From assembly GCF_029633865.1 (NCBI RefSeq), contig NC_079216.1, positions 67,566,699 to 67,630,698 of the forward strand: 64,000 bases of DNA, written 5' to 3'. Each line of letters starts with the position of its first letter. Within the stretch, counting starts at the first letter, position 1. Source of the DNA: Lampris incognitus. Taxonomy: Eukaryota; Chordata; Actinopteri; Lampriformes; Lampridae. The notes below the pieces were generated by a model that had not been told where the DNA came from, ran no database searches, and was given only the letters and a program-made list of their open reading frames with translations. Shown here piece by piece: positions 52,970 to 64,000 of the stretch. The translations under genes were made by a program, and so were the position numbers.

Positions 52970-53035
52970 TTTTTTTTGGGGGGGTGGGGGGTCATGACCT
53001 AAGGTTAATAATTTTTTGGGGGGTGGGGGGGTCAT
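52970..53035. repeat. Poly-G interrupted tract
   Basis: Two T-run plus G-run blocks (TTTTTTTTGGGGGGGTGGGG and TTTTTTGGGGGGTGGGGG) in near tandem, a possible G-quadruplex former. In the gse1 upstream intron. Confidence 0.6.
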
Positions 53036-53366
53036 AAGCTAAGGGTCATCATTTGATATCTCTACACCACTTCCATCAGCGTTTCATCCAACAAGGACAT
53101 AAATTACTTTGGGATACTCCTTCAAGAGCATCAAAAGTTGGTTTAACATATTTTGTGCAATCATTCAGTCTTGAGGGAGTGTTATTCTGAATTAATATTT
53201 CAAATCAATATCTCATTATTATCAATCTATAATCAATATCTCATTTATTATCAATCAATAATCAATATCTCATTTATTATCAATCTATAATCAATATCTC
53301 GTTTATTATTTTATTAATGTGCAAATCTGTTCATACTGAATAAGCAAGTATCTTTGTGCGTGCATA

Positions 53367-53394
<28 letters not shown>

Positions 53395-53397
<3 letters not shown>

Positions 53398-54180
53398 ATG
53401 GGGGTAATGTGTGTGTATATGGGGGTATGTGTGTGTATATGGGGGTATGTGCGTGTATATGGGGGTATGTGTGTGTATATGGGGGGTATGTGTGTGTATA
53501 TGGGGGTATGTGTGTGTATATGGGGGTATGTGTGTGTATATGGGGGTATGTGCGTGTATATGGGGGTATGTGTGTGTATATGGAGGGTATGTGTGTGTAT
53601 ATGGGGGTATGTGTGTGTATATGGGGAGTATGTGCGTGTATATGGGGGTATGTGTGTGTATATGGAGGGTATGTGTGTGTATATAGGGGTATGTGTGTGT
53701 ATATGGGGGTATGTGCGTGTATATGGGGGTATGTGTGTGTATATGGAGGGTATGTGTGTGTATATGGGGGTATGTGTGTGTATATGGGGAGTATGTGTGT
53801 GTATATGGGGGTATGTGTGTGTATATGGAGGGTATGTGTGTGTATATGGGGGTATGTGTGTGTATATGGGGAGTATGTGTGTGTATATGGGGGTATGTAT
53901 GTGTATATGGGGGTATGTGTGTGTATATGGGGAGTATGTGCGTGTATATGGGGGTATGTGTGTGTATATGGAGGGTATGTGTGTGTATATGGGGGTATGT
54001 GTGTGTATATGGGGGTATGTGTGTGTATATGGGGAGTATGTGTGTGTATATGGGGGTATGTATGTGTATATGGGGGGTATGTGTGTGTATATGGGGGTAT
54101 GTGTGTGTATATGGGGGGTATGTGTGTGTATATGGGGGGGTATGTGTGTGTATATGGGGTGTGTGTGTGTGTGTGTGTAT
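53395..54180. repeat. 20-21 bp minisatellite, about 37 copies
   Basis: Units TATGTGTGTGTATATGGGGG, with variants GGAGGG, GGGAG and GCGTG. No unit carries a stop codon in any plus frame or in one minus frame, so open frames of about 300 codons arise on both strands. They are artefacts of the repeat. Confidence 0.95.
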
Positions 54181-54449
54181 GTATGGCTTTGTCTGGACAT
54201 CAGTGTGTGTTTAAGCTGGGGTCAGCGTCAAGAGGGCGGGGGCAGAGGGAGTGGAGGGGGTGGAGGGGGTCGTGTCAAATGGAGCTGTGACACTAAAAGC
54301 ACATCACACACATGAGTGCATGTTTGTCAATTTCCTCAAGGCAGACCGACAGTAACTCTGGGGGTCTGCTGTGCACAGACCCAAGACACCATCAGGTGTC
54401 CTGACCACAGTCCCAGTCTCAGAAATGCACTGAGAAGAAATGCACACAC

Positions 54450-54642
54450 AAAGGCATACAAACACACACACACACACACACTTGCACAGATACACACTGA
54501 AACTGAGCACACTAATGGCAAACATGGTTAGTGTAACCTCTGCTTTCAACCTCTAGCCTTTCACTGACCCACTAACGTTAATTACATCTGGAATTAGCCA
54601 GCGGCCTCCTGCCTGCTACAGCAATGACCTCATTACCACTGC

Positions 54643-54693
<51 letters not shown>

Positions 54694-54747
54694 TCATACC
54701 ACAGTGAGAACAAACAGTTGTAGCAGTAAACACACTCATGAAATATT

Positions 54748-54791
<44 letters not shown>

Positions 54792-55182
54792 CCGCTGTGT
54801 GACACCACACTGAGTGGTGCTGTACTTGTGTTGTGCTGACAATGTTAAAGCATCACACAGTAAGGTGTTCAATACTTCAGGTTTCTGTGTGTAGTCTGCC
54901 ACACAGCTCCTCAGCTCATGTGACACATATACTTTACTATATGTTGTACACATGTGTCAGGCTGGGCCGCTTCCCCATGCCCAGCTCTCCCATACACACA
55001 TCCACATGCACACACAACACACATCCACACGCACACACAACACACATCCAGAGACAGAGACACGTGCACCATCCTCCCAGACCAACACATGTACACAAGT
55101 AGAGACAGATGAAGAAAGAGTGACTGCTGTAGAGAAGACAGGGAGGAGACGCAGGAAGACAAAGTCAGGGTGAAGAAGACAT

Positions 55183-55237
<55 letters not shown>

Positions 55238-55281
55238 AGAATCGAGAGGGTAAAGACTCAGATCCTGACAAGGCTGGAGCC

Positions 55282-55342
<61 letters not shown>

Positions 55343-55345
55343 TGC
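54450..55345. repeat. Microsatellite cluster (CA, GA, GT)
   Basis: (CA)n at 54641-54691 and 54751-54789, (GA)n at 55178-55233, (GT)n at 55285-55340, and short CA runs near 54463 and 55000. Non-coding. Confidence 0.9.
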
Positions 55346-55719
55346 TGAGCCCAGCAGTCAAGAGAGAGATGATAAGACAGTTTCTATCGACTCTCTCTCT
55401 CTCTCTCTCTCTCTCCTCCCTTTCCTCTCAGCTGTCTCCCTCCTTCCCCTCTTTCTTTTATCTAGACACACAGTTTATTTAACAAAAGGCAACACACACA
55501 TAAACAATCTCCTTTCTCTCACAAGCTGTTCTCTCCGACTGTTCCTGACTCTTCTTCTGTAGACTCTTCTTCTGTCAGTCTAAATGTAACAGAAGAAGAG
55601 TCTACACTCTGCACACAGACACACAAACATCTCATAATATGCATTTGCACGATTCCAGCATAGATAGACACTCACCCTCCTTCCTCACTGCTCCTCTTGC
55701 TTGTCGTCTTTCTGTTCCT

Positions 55720-56863
55720 CTCTTTGATTCTCTCTCTCGCTCTCTCACGCTTACACTCTTATTTGCTCCCCCATCTCTCTCGTTGGTTACACTCACTTAA
55801 TCAGTTTTCTCTCCCTCTTTCCTGTTTCCTCTCTCCCTCACGCACTTTATCTGTCGCTACGTCTCTCTCTTTCTCTCATTTAGCCTCCCGCTTTCTCTCT
55901 CTCTCTTGCTCGCTCTCTCTCGCTTGCTCTCTCTCTCTCTCTCTCTTGCTCGCTCGCTCTCTCTTGCTCGCTCTCTCTCTCTTGCTTGCTCTCTCTCTCT
56001 TGCTTGCTCGCTCTCTCTCTCTTGCTCTCTCTCTCTCTCTTGCTCGCTCTCTCTTGCTTGCTCGCTCTCTCTCTCTTGCTCGCTCTCTCTCTCTTGCTCG
56101 CTCTCTCTTTTGCTCTCTCTCTCTCTCTCTCTCTCTTGCTTGCTCGCTCTCTCTCTCGCTTGCTCGCTCTCTCTCTCTCTTGCTCTCTCTCTCTCTCTTG
56201 CTCGCTCTCTCTTGCTTGCTCGCTCTCTCTCTTGCTTGCTCTCTCTCTCTTGCTCGCTCTCTCTTGCTTGCTCGCTCTCTCTCTCTTGCTCGCTCTCTCT
56301 TGCTCGCTCTCTCTTTTGCTCTCTCTCTCTCTCTCTCTTGCTTGCTCGCTCTCTCTCTCGCTTGCTCGCTCTCTCTCTCTCTTGCTCTCTCTCTCTCTCT
56401 CTTGCTCTCTCTCTCTCTCTCTTGCTCGCTCTCTCTCTTGCTCGCTCGCTCTCTCTCTTGCTCGCTCTCTCTCTCTCTCTCGCTTGCTCGCTCTCTCTCT
56501 CTCTTGCTCTCTCTCTCTCTCTTGCTCTCTCTCTCTCTCTCTTGCTCGCTCTCTCTCTTGCTTGCTCTCTCTCTCTCTTGCTTGCTCGCTCTCTCTCTTG
56601 CTCGCTCTCTCTCTCTCTTGCTCGCTCTCTCGCTCTCTCTTGCTTGCTGTCTCTTTCTCTCCTCCTAGGACAGCGCTCTCAGCCTTGCAGCTGCTACGTG
56701 GTCACATGACCTCTTTTCTATCACTCGCACTCCCCCTTGCTCCTCCTCTCTCCATCCACCCTCTCCCTCCCTCCTCCTTCCCTCCCTTCCCCTCCCTCTC
56801 CATCTACACCCTCTCTGTCCTGCTACCTCCTCTCCTCCTCCATCCTCTAATCTGTCGCTCACA

Positions 56864-56917
<54 letters not shown>

Positions 56918-56935
56918 TCTCTCTCTCTCTTTTAT
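55720..56935. repeat. Long polypyrimidine tract, CTCTCTCTTGCTCG-type
   Basis: About 750 bp (55880-56650) of CT-rich units with periodic TTGCTCG or TTGCTTGCTCG, then a second pure (CT)n at 56872-56935. The plus strand is almost free of A. Long open frames here read as Leu/Ser/Arg-only strings and are not genes. Purine strand on the minus side gives mirror symmetry. Confidence 0.93.
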
Positions 56936-57456
56936 ACTTCCCTCTTCTCCCATTTCGCACTGTTGTGTGTCCTTCTCCCTCCTCTCACTCCACCATTTTG
57001 ACTCTTCTCATCCTTCACCCATCCCCCCCACCATCCCCCTTTCCCTTTGGCTCTCTGGGGGATGGGTTGGGGGGCGGGGCCAAGGGGTTGAGGGTAGTGA
57101 CAGGGAAGTTAGGGGAGAGGGAGGGAGGGAGGATGTTTGTGGGGGACATGAGTGTGTGGGTGTTTGGAAGAGGAGGAGGAGGGTGGGCGGGGTGTTAGTC
57201 CTACACCTCCATCCATCACTCTGTCTCTCAGCTAGTCAGGTCAGTCTGCTCCAGGGGGCCCTGACAATGACCTTTCACCCTTCACCCCTTGACCTCTCTT
57301 GCCTGGATAGTGAGCAGACTGGGTTGGGGGTGGGTGGTGGTGGGGGGTAACAGGCCTACAGTACAAATAGTGAGATATAATTACATTTATGGCTCATAAA
57401 ATCAACCATCACTAACTCAGAAAACTGCCCTCGCCTTTGCCAGCACATTATTTATG

Positions 57457-57498
<42 letters not shown>

Positions 57499-57682
57499 AC
57501 TCAGTGTGTTGTAAGTGATATGTGACATGTTGAGGCCTGTGTCCTTAACACCTCCTCCTCCTCCTCCTCCTCCTCTCTCTTCTCTCCCACTCTCAATCTT
57601 ACACACACAAACACACACTACACAAGGGGACTGTATGGATTACAGGGGAGACTCTGCCCTGTCAGCTCATTAAAAGTGCAGA

Positions 57683-57713
<31 letters not shown>

Positions 57714-57718
57714 CATGC

Positions 57719-57755
<37 letters not shown>

Positions 57756-58818
57756 GTGTTTATATGTGACAGTGTGTGGAGAGATGGTTCATTAGGATGG
57801 AAGAAAAGGTAGTACTGAACCACATACTCATTAACTCTCACTCCGTGTGTGTGTGTGTGTGTGTTGTGTGTGTAGGTGTATGCTACGCTATGCAGTCGGG
57901 GAGACGTTAAAGTTGTACTACACTCATTAACAGTGAGTGTGTCACCCATGAAAATGGTTACCTAGCAGTGAGACATACAACAATAAGTGTTTACACAAAC
58001 ACACACTAATAAATATGTTCTATTTTAGTTGTAAGACATTATGAGTTTTGGATTTTAAGCTGTGATACTAATACCAAAAACTACTGTTCTTCTAGTCCGC
58101 AATAGCTGGCGGCCAACTTCAAATTCCTCTGACACACACACACACACGCACACGCACGCACACACACACAACGAGGGAGACAGACAGACAGACAGACAGA
58201 AAGTGTGGTGGAGGAGGTGGGGAGGAGGAGGGGGAGGAGGAGAAGTAGCCAAATGTTTTACAGCCTCTTAAACTTGTCTGTAACAGCAGTCAGAGTGGCG
58301 TCTACCCAGCAGTCTGCAGGGCCGCTGCAGTCTGCAGGGCCGCTCCAGGGGCTGCTAAATGGCTTTACTAGCCCAGTCACTCCGCAGCTAGCATACCCGC
58401 ACTTAACACTTAGCTGCAATATATAAACAATCCCCACTCTCTTACACACACTCCTCACACGCGCAGCAACAAAGCTGCACACAAACTCTTCCACGTGTCA
58501 TAAAGGAGTTAAAGTCACACCTCAACCAACACACAGGCGTGCATGCACATACACACATGCTTATTTACACATGCACACACAAACTTGAGCATGCACATAC
58601 GGACTCGTGCACACAAAGGCCTTCACACACATGTACAAGTGGAAGTAAGTGTGTGAACTATAAAGGACACTCGATGTGGTTTTCACTGAGGATTAACTGG
58701 TGTCTGCAGGGACACACACGAGCAAGTCTTCAAAGTGTCTTCATCCCAAGAGTTCACCCTCTGTCGCACAATGTCATCATGCACACACACGCACACGCGC
58801 ACGCACACACATACACAT
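56936..58818. other. gse1 upstream region: microsatellite-rich, no gene seen
   Basis: Holds (CA)n at 57461-57497, (GT)n at 57685-57752 and 57846-57872, a CTCCTC run at 57549-57577, a GACA run near 58182-58200, and a 19-bp duplication CAGTCTGCAGGGCCGCT(C/G) at 58309-58345. No splice-flanked coding exon is recognised. Confidence 0.55.
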
Positions 58819-59376
58819 GGTAACACTTTATGATAACTACACAAATGAAGCATTAGTTAAGTATTAGTAAGTACTGAATTCATCATTTGTAAAGTATTTG
58901 TAAAGCATTTGTAAAGTATTTGTAAAGCAAGACATGCACCAATGGTTAGTGAGCTAGTTAATAGATGTTTTATAAATACTTGTTAATGCTGCAGGTCATG
59001 ATTAATTCAGGTAGTTACTAGCTGTTAGGTAAGTATTGTGCATGAGCTCATCTAAAGTGAGGACTATCTATGTCTTACAAAGAGTTTACACATGAGACTG
59101 AAAGACCAGCAGCACCTTGAGGCTTACACTAGTCTTAAGGATCACAGGATCCTTTAGAAAGTGTAAGTACATGATTAACACACTATTTACATGTACATTT
59201 GTGCAGGAATTAGTCATGAATTGCAGTATTAATAAGTACTTATAAAACATCTATTAACTCACTCACTAACCATTGGTGCATGGCTTGCCTTACAAATGCT
59301 TTACAAATGCTTTACAGATGCTGAATTCAGTAGTTACTAATACTTAACTAATGCTTCATTTGTGTAGTTATAGTTA

Positions 59377-59378
<2 letters not shown>
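58819..59378. mobile_element. hAT-like MITE with long TIRs, same family as 5253-5948
   Basis: Starts GGTAACACTTTATGATAACT and ends with the reverse complement of GGTAACTATAACTACACAAA. Arms match through ACACAAATGAAGCATTAGTT and AAGTATTAGTAA for about 75 bp. Flanking octamers ATACACAT and ATATATAT match at 6 of 8 positions, set in a CA/TA microsatellite. The interior repeats TTTGTAAAGCA. Non-coding. Confidence 0.8.
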
Positions 59379-59379
<1 letters not shown>

Positions 59380-59437
<58 letters not shown>

Positions 59438-59505
59438 AGCAAACGCTCATATGTACACACACACATCTACACACACACACACACACACTCATATATGGTG
59501 GTTAT
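59380..59505. repeat. TA and CA microsatellites beside the MITE
   Basis: (TA)n at 59380-59409 followed by (CA)n runs to about 59490. Confidence 0.9.
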
Positions 59506-59929
59506 ACACAGACACACAGTCGCTGACTCAGGATTTCCACATCATGGGTCACATGATGTATGCATATGACCCTCAGGGACAAAACAGCCGGTGCACATTT
59601 ATGGCCCCAGGATAAATGGAGCGGAAAAACCAGAGACTCTAAGAAGCAACACCAACAGCAAAAACACCAACAGCAAAAACAAACATGATGCACGGACGAC
59701 AGCACGCCAGAGCAGAGAGTTACGGCTGTGCTGTGATGCACGGGCTGAGTTATGGATGGCAGGAAGAGACACAATGGAAGAAGCATGGAAGCATGGCGGC
59801 CATTACTCTGCTTTACACTAAACAGTGTGTCTGCTAGAGTGCAGCCATGTTTACTGTGCAGTCATAACACTGCCTTGACAGAAAGTTGGACTGTCAGCAA
59901 CGAAGGAACGGATACAACCCAAGACCTCT

Positions 59930-60350
59930 CCTCCCCTCTTACCCTGCTCCATTCCTCTCTCCTCTACTTTCCTCTCCTCGCTCTTTCTCTCCTCTCCTCT
60001 TACCCTACTCTATTCCTCTCTCCTCTCCTCGCTCTTTCTCTCCTCTCCTCTTACCCTGCTCCATCCCTCTCTCCTCTCCTCTTACCCTACTCTATTCCTC
60101 TCTCCTCTCCTCACTCTTTCTCTCCTCTCCTCTTACCCTGCTCCATTCCTCTCCTTGCTCTTTCTCTCCCCTCCTCGTACCCTGCTCCATTCCTCTCTCC
60201 TCTCCTTGCTCTTTCTCTCCTCTCCTCTTACCCTGCTCCGCTCCTTTCTCCTCGCTCTTTCTCTCCTCTCCTCGTACCCTGCTCCATTCCTCTCCCCTCT
60301 CCTTGCTCATTCTCTCCTCTCCTTGTATCCTCCCTCTCTTCCCCTTTCTC
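59930..60350. repeat. CT-rich minisatellite of about 50-bp units
   Basis: Repeats of TCCTCTCCTCTTACCCTGCT plus CCATTCCTCTCTCCTCTCCT and CGCTCTTTCTC, about eight units. Open frames are Ser/Leu/Pro strings without features of a real protein. Confidence 0.88.
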
Positions 60351-61562
60351 ATTAGCATCTGATGTCAGGCCTTCCATTCAATGTCAGAAACGTTAGCAAT
60401 AGCGGACGCAATGTGAAGCAACGCCTCCACCTCCTATAGGCTGCCTGTCCCTTTCTGTGCTTTTTTCCATGCTCTCTGTTTAGTTGTTGGTCCCTGTGTG
60501 TCTCTGTCTGTCTTCCTTGCTCACCTTTGTCTGCAGGTTTTTACAAGTTCTATGTGACCAGCTTGGGATTCTGGGGGGAACTGTCAGATGGCTAACGAAC
60601 GCAGCCACACTTCCTGCTTCTCGGCCCTAAAAGGCCATCTCTGATCACCAGGTGCCAACACTGTTGTGGCCAGACCACAACCATCTGAGTAAACATGGCA
60701 CAAGAGGGGAGAGTACACACACAAAGAGACACACACACACAAACAGACACACATACTAAGACACACATACAGCAAGACATATGCAAACAGAGGCACCCAT
60801 GCACACTTACACACTGACCTCGCTAACAAGTGTAAGATAAGTAAGAAATAATTACAAGCTATAATTAGGGTATTATATTAAAGATGGACCCTTTGAAAAT
60901 TGCCCTATCATGAATGACATGAGCATTAAAAAAAGCAAAATGCAGGGCACTCTGGTCCAGTAAACTGGGGGGGCGGGGGGATTGGCCTGCTCCCAACTCT
61001 TTGGGTCAGGGCCTGCTTTATGAACCACTGTAGGTTATCTCCAATGTCATCCATACTGAGAAAAAAAATATTTCCCCACTTTCACTGCTGCGTGTTATTT
61101 TCAGCCTCCCCTACACTGCGTCCTCTTACGGTCCTGTTACGTGACGCTGGACCGGTGAGGACTTCAGTGTTGACACTGTTGTCATCACCTTCCTCTCTCT
61201 GAGTGAATGGTCATACCTGCCTTTTCCTGTCACTTGCACGTCTGCTTAATATCCCTGAGACGGAAGCCACACGTTTTCCAGGTCATCTGTATCCTATTTC
61301 TCTCTCCTCCACTTCCTGTTATTACAGCGCACAATTAAGGAATTTGTAAAGACATATGTATGTCTTATTCAGGGGGAAAAAAAGCCTTTAAACTGCCAAC
61401 ATTGTGGTTGGGCTGCAGAGGAGCGACAGAGGAGCTACAGAGGAGCTGGGGCTTACCGTGTCCACACGAGAGGGAGGTAATTAAAGAGATTGGAGGTTTA
61501 CTAAGTAACCCCTGCTGAGCAGCTGGTGAACGGCAGGTCAGGAGCAGCACATGGTACACGGA

Positions 61563-61600
<38 letters not shown>

Positions 61601-62360
61601 AGAGAGCATACTGTGTGTGCACGTGCGCATGCATCATGTGTATTCATGTGTGTGTGCGTGCATGTGTGTTCGTGTGTGTCCGTGCGTGCACATGTATAGG
61701 AGGTTTGTGTGCTGAACTCCACCTGCGGGCTGAGTACACACAAAGAGACGTGACCCGCTTGACTGCTGCTAATGCGCCCGGCGGCGTGTCTCAGCTGAAC
61801 AATGCAGCGCTGTTAAAGGTCCTGGATAAAGAGACTCCCTCAACAGACATGTCCGCCTAACTATCAAGAGAAAGCAGAGCCACGAGGTGACAAACTTGAT
61901 TTGGCGTGCTTTCCGTTTATACAGGAACAAACAGGAAGCAGTGTTGGATCATTCTGGTAAGATTAAGACCAAACGACACGACGTGAACAAAGCCTCGTCA
62001 GAGGAGGAAACTATAACCTGCTTACATCTGTCAGGACCTGTCCTGCTGCCAGGTGAAGGGTCCTGCAGACCTGCAGCTGCACGGTCTGCACAGTCTGCAC
62101 GGTCTGGGTCTGAACACTGACTCAGAGCAGCTCCTGTCTAAATCTTTAGCTTAATTTCTAGAGATCCACAGCCATCAGGGCATCAATCCTCAGTTAAAAA
62201 AAAGCAAAAAACAGACACACGAAATTCATATCTGCAACGACAACAAAAAGAGTGCTACCTCAGCGTTTTTTTCTTTCATTGACTTCAGACAAGCAACAAA
62301 GCCTACTTACAGTACCGTGAAAAGCAAAAAAAAACCCCAAAAAACACACAAAAATCAACT
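60351..62360. other. gse1 upstream region: no gene seen
   Basis: Mixed-composition DNA with (GT)n at 61567-61596, scattered CA runs and a CTGCA-type short repeat at 62070-62112. A potential minus-strand donor (ACACG|GTAAGCC at about 61455) is present but not attached to a recognisable coding frame. Confidence 0.5.
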
Positions 62361-62499
62361 ATCTTACCGCATTAACCAAGAGAGGTTTATCCTCCACGTG
62401 TTTGTTTTTTTTCCTCCCTCGTTCACTTTTATACAGCTGAATATGGTGCGTCCATCGCAGCGGTATACATCCTTCCTCCAAGCGAGGATAGAGGGATGT

Positions 62500-62554
62500 G
62501 TTAAAGGGAAGGACAATATGCCAGGGGAGAGAGAGAGAGAGAGAGCGCGAGAGA

Positions 62555-62625
<71 letters not shown>

Positions 62626-62860
62626 TGATAGGGGTGATAGGCGGGGTAGGAAAGGGGGGTGGGAGGGGGGGGTGAGCACCTGCTCGACTGACACTCCCTG
62701 GAGGGATGGCCCCGGGCTGATCCCGGATGACAGTCAGACTGAGGATATTCACTGTAGGTAGGATAATAGCACACGAAGGGCGGCTGCAAAGTTTGCGCCG
62801 CCATCGCACACTGTTGGGAGTTTCTGCAAAAGCACAAACCAACAGTGCTGCTGTTACCCG
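62500..62860 (-). other. Candidate upstream exon (weak), possibly gse1
   Basis: On the minus strand a pyrimidine tract and CAG (about 62840) precede ATG at 62804 and a frame MAAQTLQPPFVCYYPTYSEY, then PQSDCHPGSARGHPS and SYPAYHPYQ, before running into the (GA)n microsatellite at 62530-62623. The Tyr/Pro-rich composition is unlike the repeats around it. I do not recognise it as a known GSE1 isoform end, and no clean donor joins it to 52906. It may be chance. Confidence 0.25.
62530..62623. repeat. (GA)n microsatellite
   Basis: About 90 bp of GA repeats with a few GCGC and GTGA interruptions. Confidence 0.93.
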
Positions 62861-62971
62861 AGAGGATACAATAAGGAAACACTTCCGGGTTATGGATATG
62901 ATGGCGACGTTTATCTTTATCATTGTTGATGTTGCTAAGTTACAGCAAGTAGATACTGAGTGGTTTTTTTC

Positions 62972-63122
62972 CCCCTAATTTTCCCTTTTTCTCCCCAGTT
63001 GTATCTGGCCAATTACCCCACTCTTTTTGAGCCGTCCCGGTCGCTGCTCCACCCCCCCTCTGCCGATCTGGGGGGGCGCCCGGACTGACCAGAGGAGGCG
63101 CTAGTGCAGCAACCAGGACAGC
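62972..63122 (-). mobile_element. tRNA-derived SINE (family B, copy 4), internally deleted
   Basis: Carries the tail TTTTCCCTTTTTCTCCCCAG, the GTCCCGGTCGCTGCTCCACC body and AGAGGAGGCGCTAGTGCAG. The middle (from GATCTGGGG to CGCCCGGACTGACC) and the whole tRNA head are missing. Confidence 0.75.
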
Positions 63123-64000
63123 GCCGTTTATAGAGAGAGTCTGGCCAACTATACGGGCGCCATATTTTCTACCAACTGGTGGGCAGCCCCATGAGCGCGC
63201 TATTCAAAACCGCGCTCCCTTTTAAGGCACTTTATGTATTTTACATCATTCAGCACCAGTACTTAGGGTTCCAGAAATCAGTAGTCAGAGTAGGTGGTTT
63301 AACACCAGCTCAGGAGCAGAGGCTGTGGTAATAACGTGTTTCACTTTTTCAGTCCATGACGAAGGTGATGAGATCAGGAAGAAACCACCAGGGGTCATAA
63401 CACAGTCGCAGGCACTGAGCAGGGGCCTCCGCTGCATACATGTGGAGTTCAACCCAAAGAATTTACTCCAGAGACTTTAGTTTTTATCCACTACACTACT
63501 GCTGTGGAGGATAAACCGGTGATCAGTACCAGTATTACAGATTTTGCAACGCTCAGTAGGCTACTAGTGAATGATAATGAACAATAATATCAGGGACACT
63601 TGAGAAATATGAGGCCTACCTGTTTCCAGGTCTAGCCAGTGCAGCATCAGTTCTGTATCGGGGCTCTTGTCTAGTTTACCTCAACACTACCCACACACTG
63701 CCTCGGCTCAGGCTCAGGCCCGTCACTCAGTCCATCCCATATGACAATCTGACACTGCCCGATTTCTGTCAACGGTTCCACGTGGCTTGGATGTGCTATA
63801 CAACTGATTTCCCCACATCGGTACCTTACAGACTCTCGGGCTGCTCTAGGGACGTTAGTTTATCCAAAAATCAGCAACACTGAAATGAACTCACCGAGCA
63901 CAAGTCGGAATCAGCTGAGGGGGACCAGCCCAGCCTGCGAAGCTTCACGGTCCAAACTGCCCTCCTTTGTGCATCCTGTGGAAATCAATGCATCACCGAA
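63123..64000. other. Terminal stretch, no feature recognised
   Basis: Non-repetitive sequence of moderate GC content. I see no convincing exon, RNA gene or transposon end here. Confidence 0.5.

Noticed and set aside
53331-54315. Overlapping open frames of about 290-320 codons on both strands (Cys/Val/Tyr/Gly and Thr/His/Ile/Pro repeats)
   Set aside because: They are translations of a 20-21 bp minisatellite with no stop codons in any phase; there is no start context, splice structure or non-repeat domain.
55697-57350. Open frames up to 454 codons made of Leu/Ser/Ala/Arg
   Set aside because: Pure CT-rich repeat translation; all three plus frames are open together, which is an effect of composition.
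59752-60396. Open frame of 214 codons, Ser/Leu/Pro-rich
   Set aside because: Derived from the CT-rich minisatellite at 59930-60350; parallel frames are equally open.

Overview
The window is nuclear DNA from a ray-finned (teleost-type) fish. The evidence is short GT-AG introns, dense CA/GT and GA/CT microsatellites, Tc1/mariner and hAT transposons, DANA/V-SINE-like and other tRNA-derived SINEs, RTE-type LINE fragments, and a gene set whose human orthologues (NFAT5, NUDT7, PSMD7, DYNLRB2, GSE1) are, from general knowledge, all on chromosome arm 16q.

Layout from left to right: (1) 1-993, last two coding exons of nfat5 (+), then a long 3' UTR to a poly(A) signal near 4606. (2) 4736-5948, two hAT-like non-autonomous elements. 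(3) 6006-8227, complete three-exon nudt7 (-), ending in the peroxisomal signal SKL, with a mariner relic in intron 2. (4) 8390-8985, a 3' RTE LINE fragment. (5) 9532-18694, complete nine-exon HPRT-family gene (-). Its internal exon sizes (107, 184, 66, 18, 83, 47, 77) equal those of human HPRT1, but the catalytic aspartate of the PRPP motif is replaced by Glu. Its introns hold a LINE split by a SINE and a Tc1/mariner relic. (6) 20202-27002, complete eight-exon psmd7/Rpn8 (-). (7) 27150-28185, complete four-exon dynlrb2 (+), only 147 bp head-to-head from psmd7. (8) 30300-32543, a 5'-truncated RTE LINE followed directly by a decayed Tc1/mariner element. (9) 34223-52906, fifteen coding exons of gse1 (-), with introns full of microsatellites, minisatellites and nested transposons. 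(10) 52907-64000, the 5' flank or first intron of gse1: almost wholly simple repeats, one hAT-like MITE and one weak candidate upstream exon.

The host genes are independent housekeeping or regulatory loci: osmotic-stress transcription, peroxisomal CoA hydrolysis, purine salvage, proteasome lid, dynein light chain, and an HDAC/LSD1-associated coiled-coil protein. I see no operon-like or defence-like system. The most unusual items are the altered HPRT active site, the compact psmd7-dynlrb2 promoter, four gse1 5' splice sites that run straight into CA repeats, and several nested transposon insertions with readable target-site duplications. All exon boundaries were read by hand from splice sites, reading phase and remembered human protein sequence; no alignment was run.
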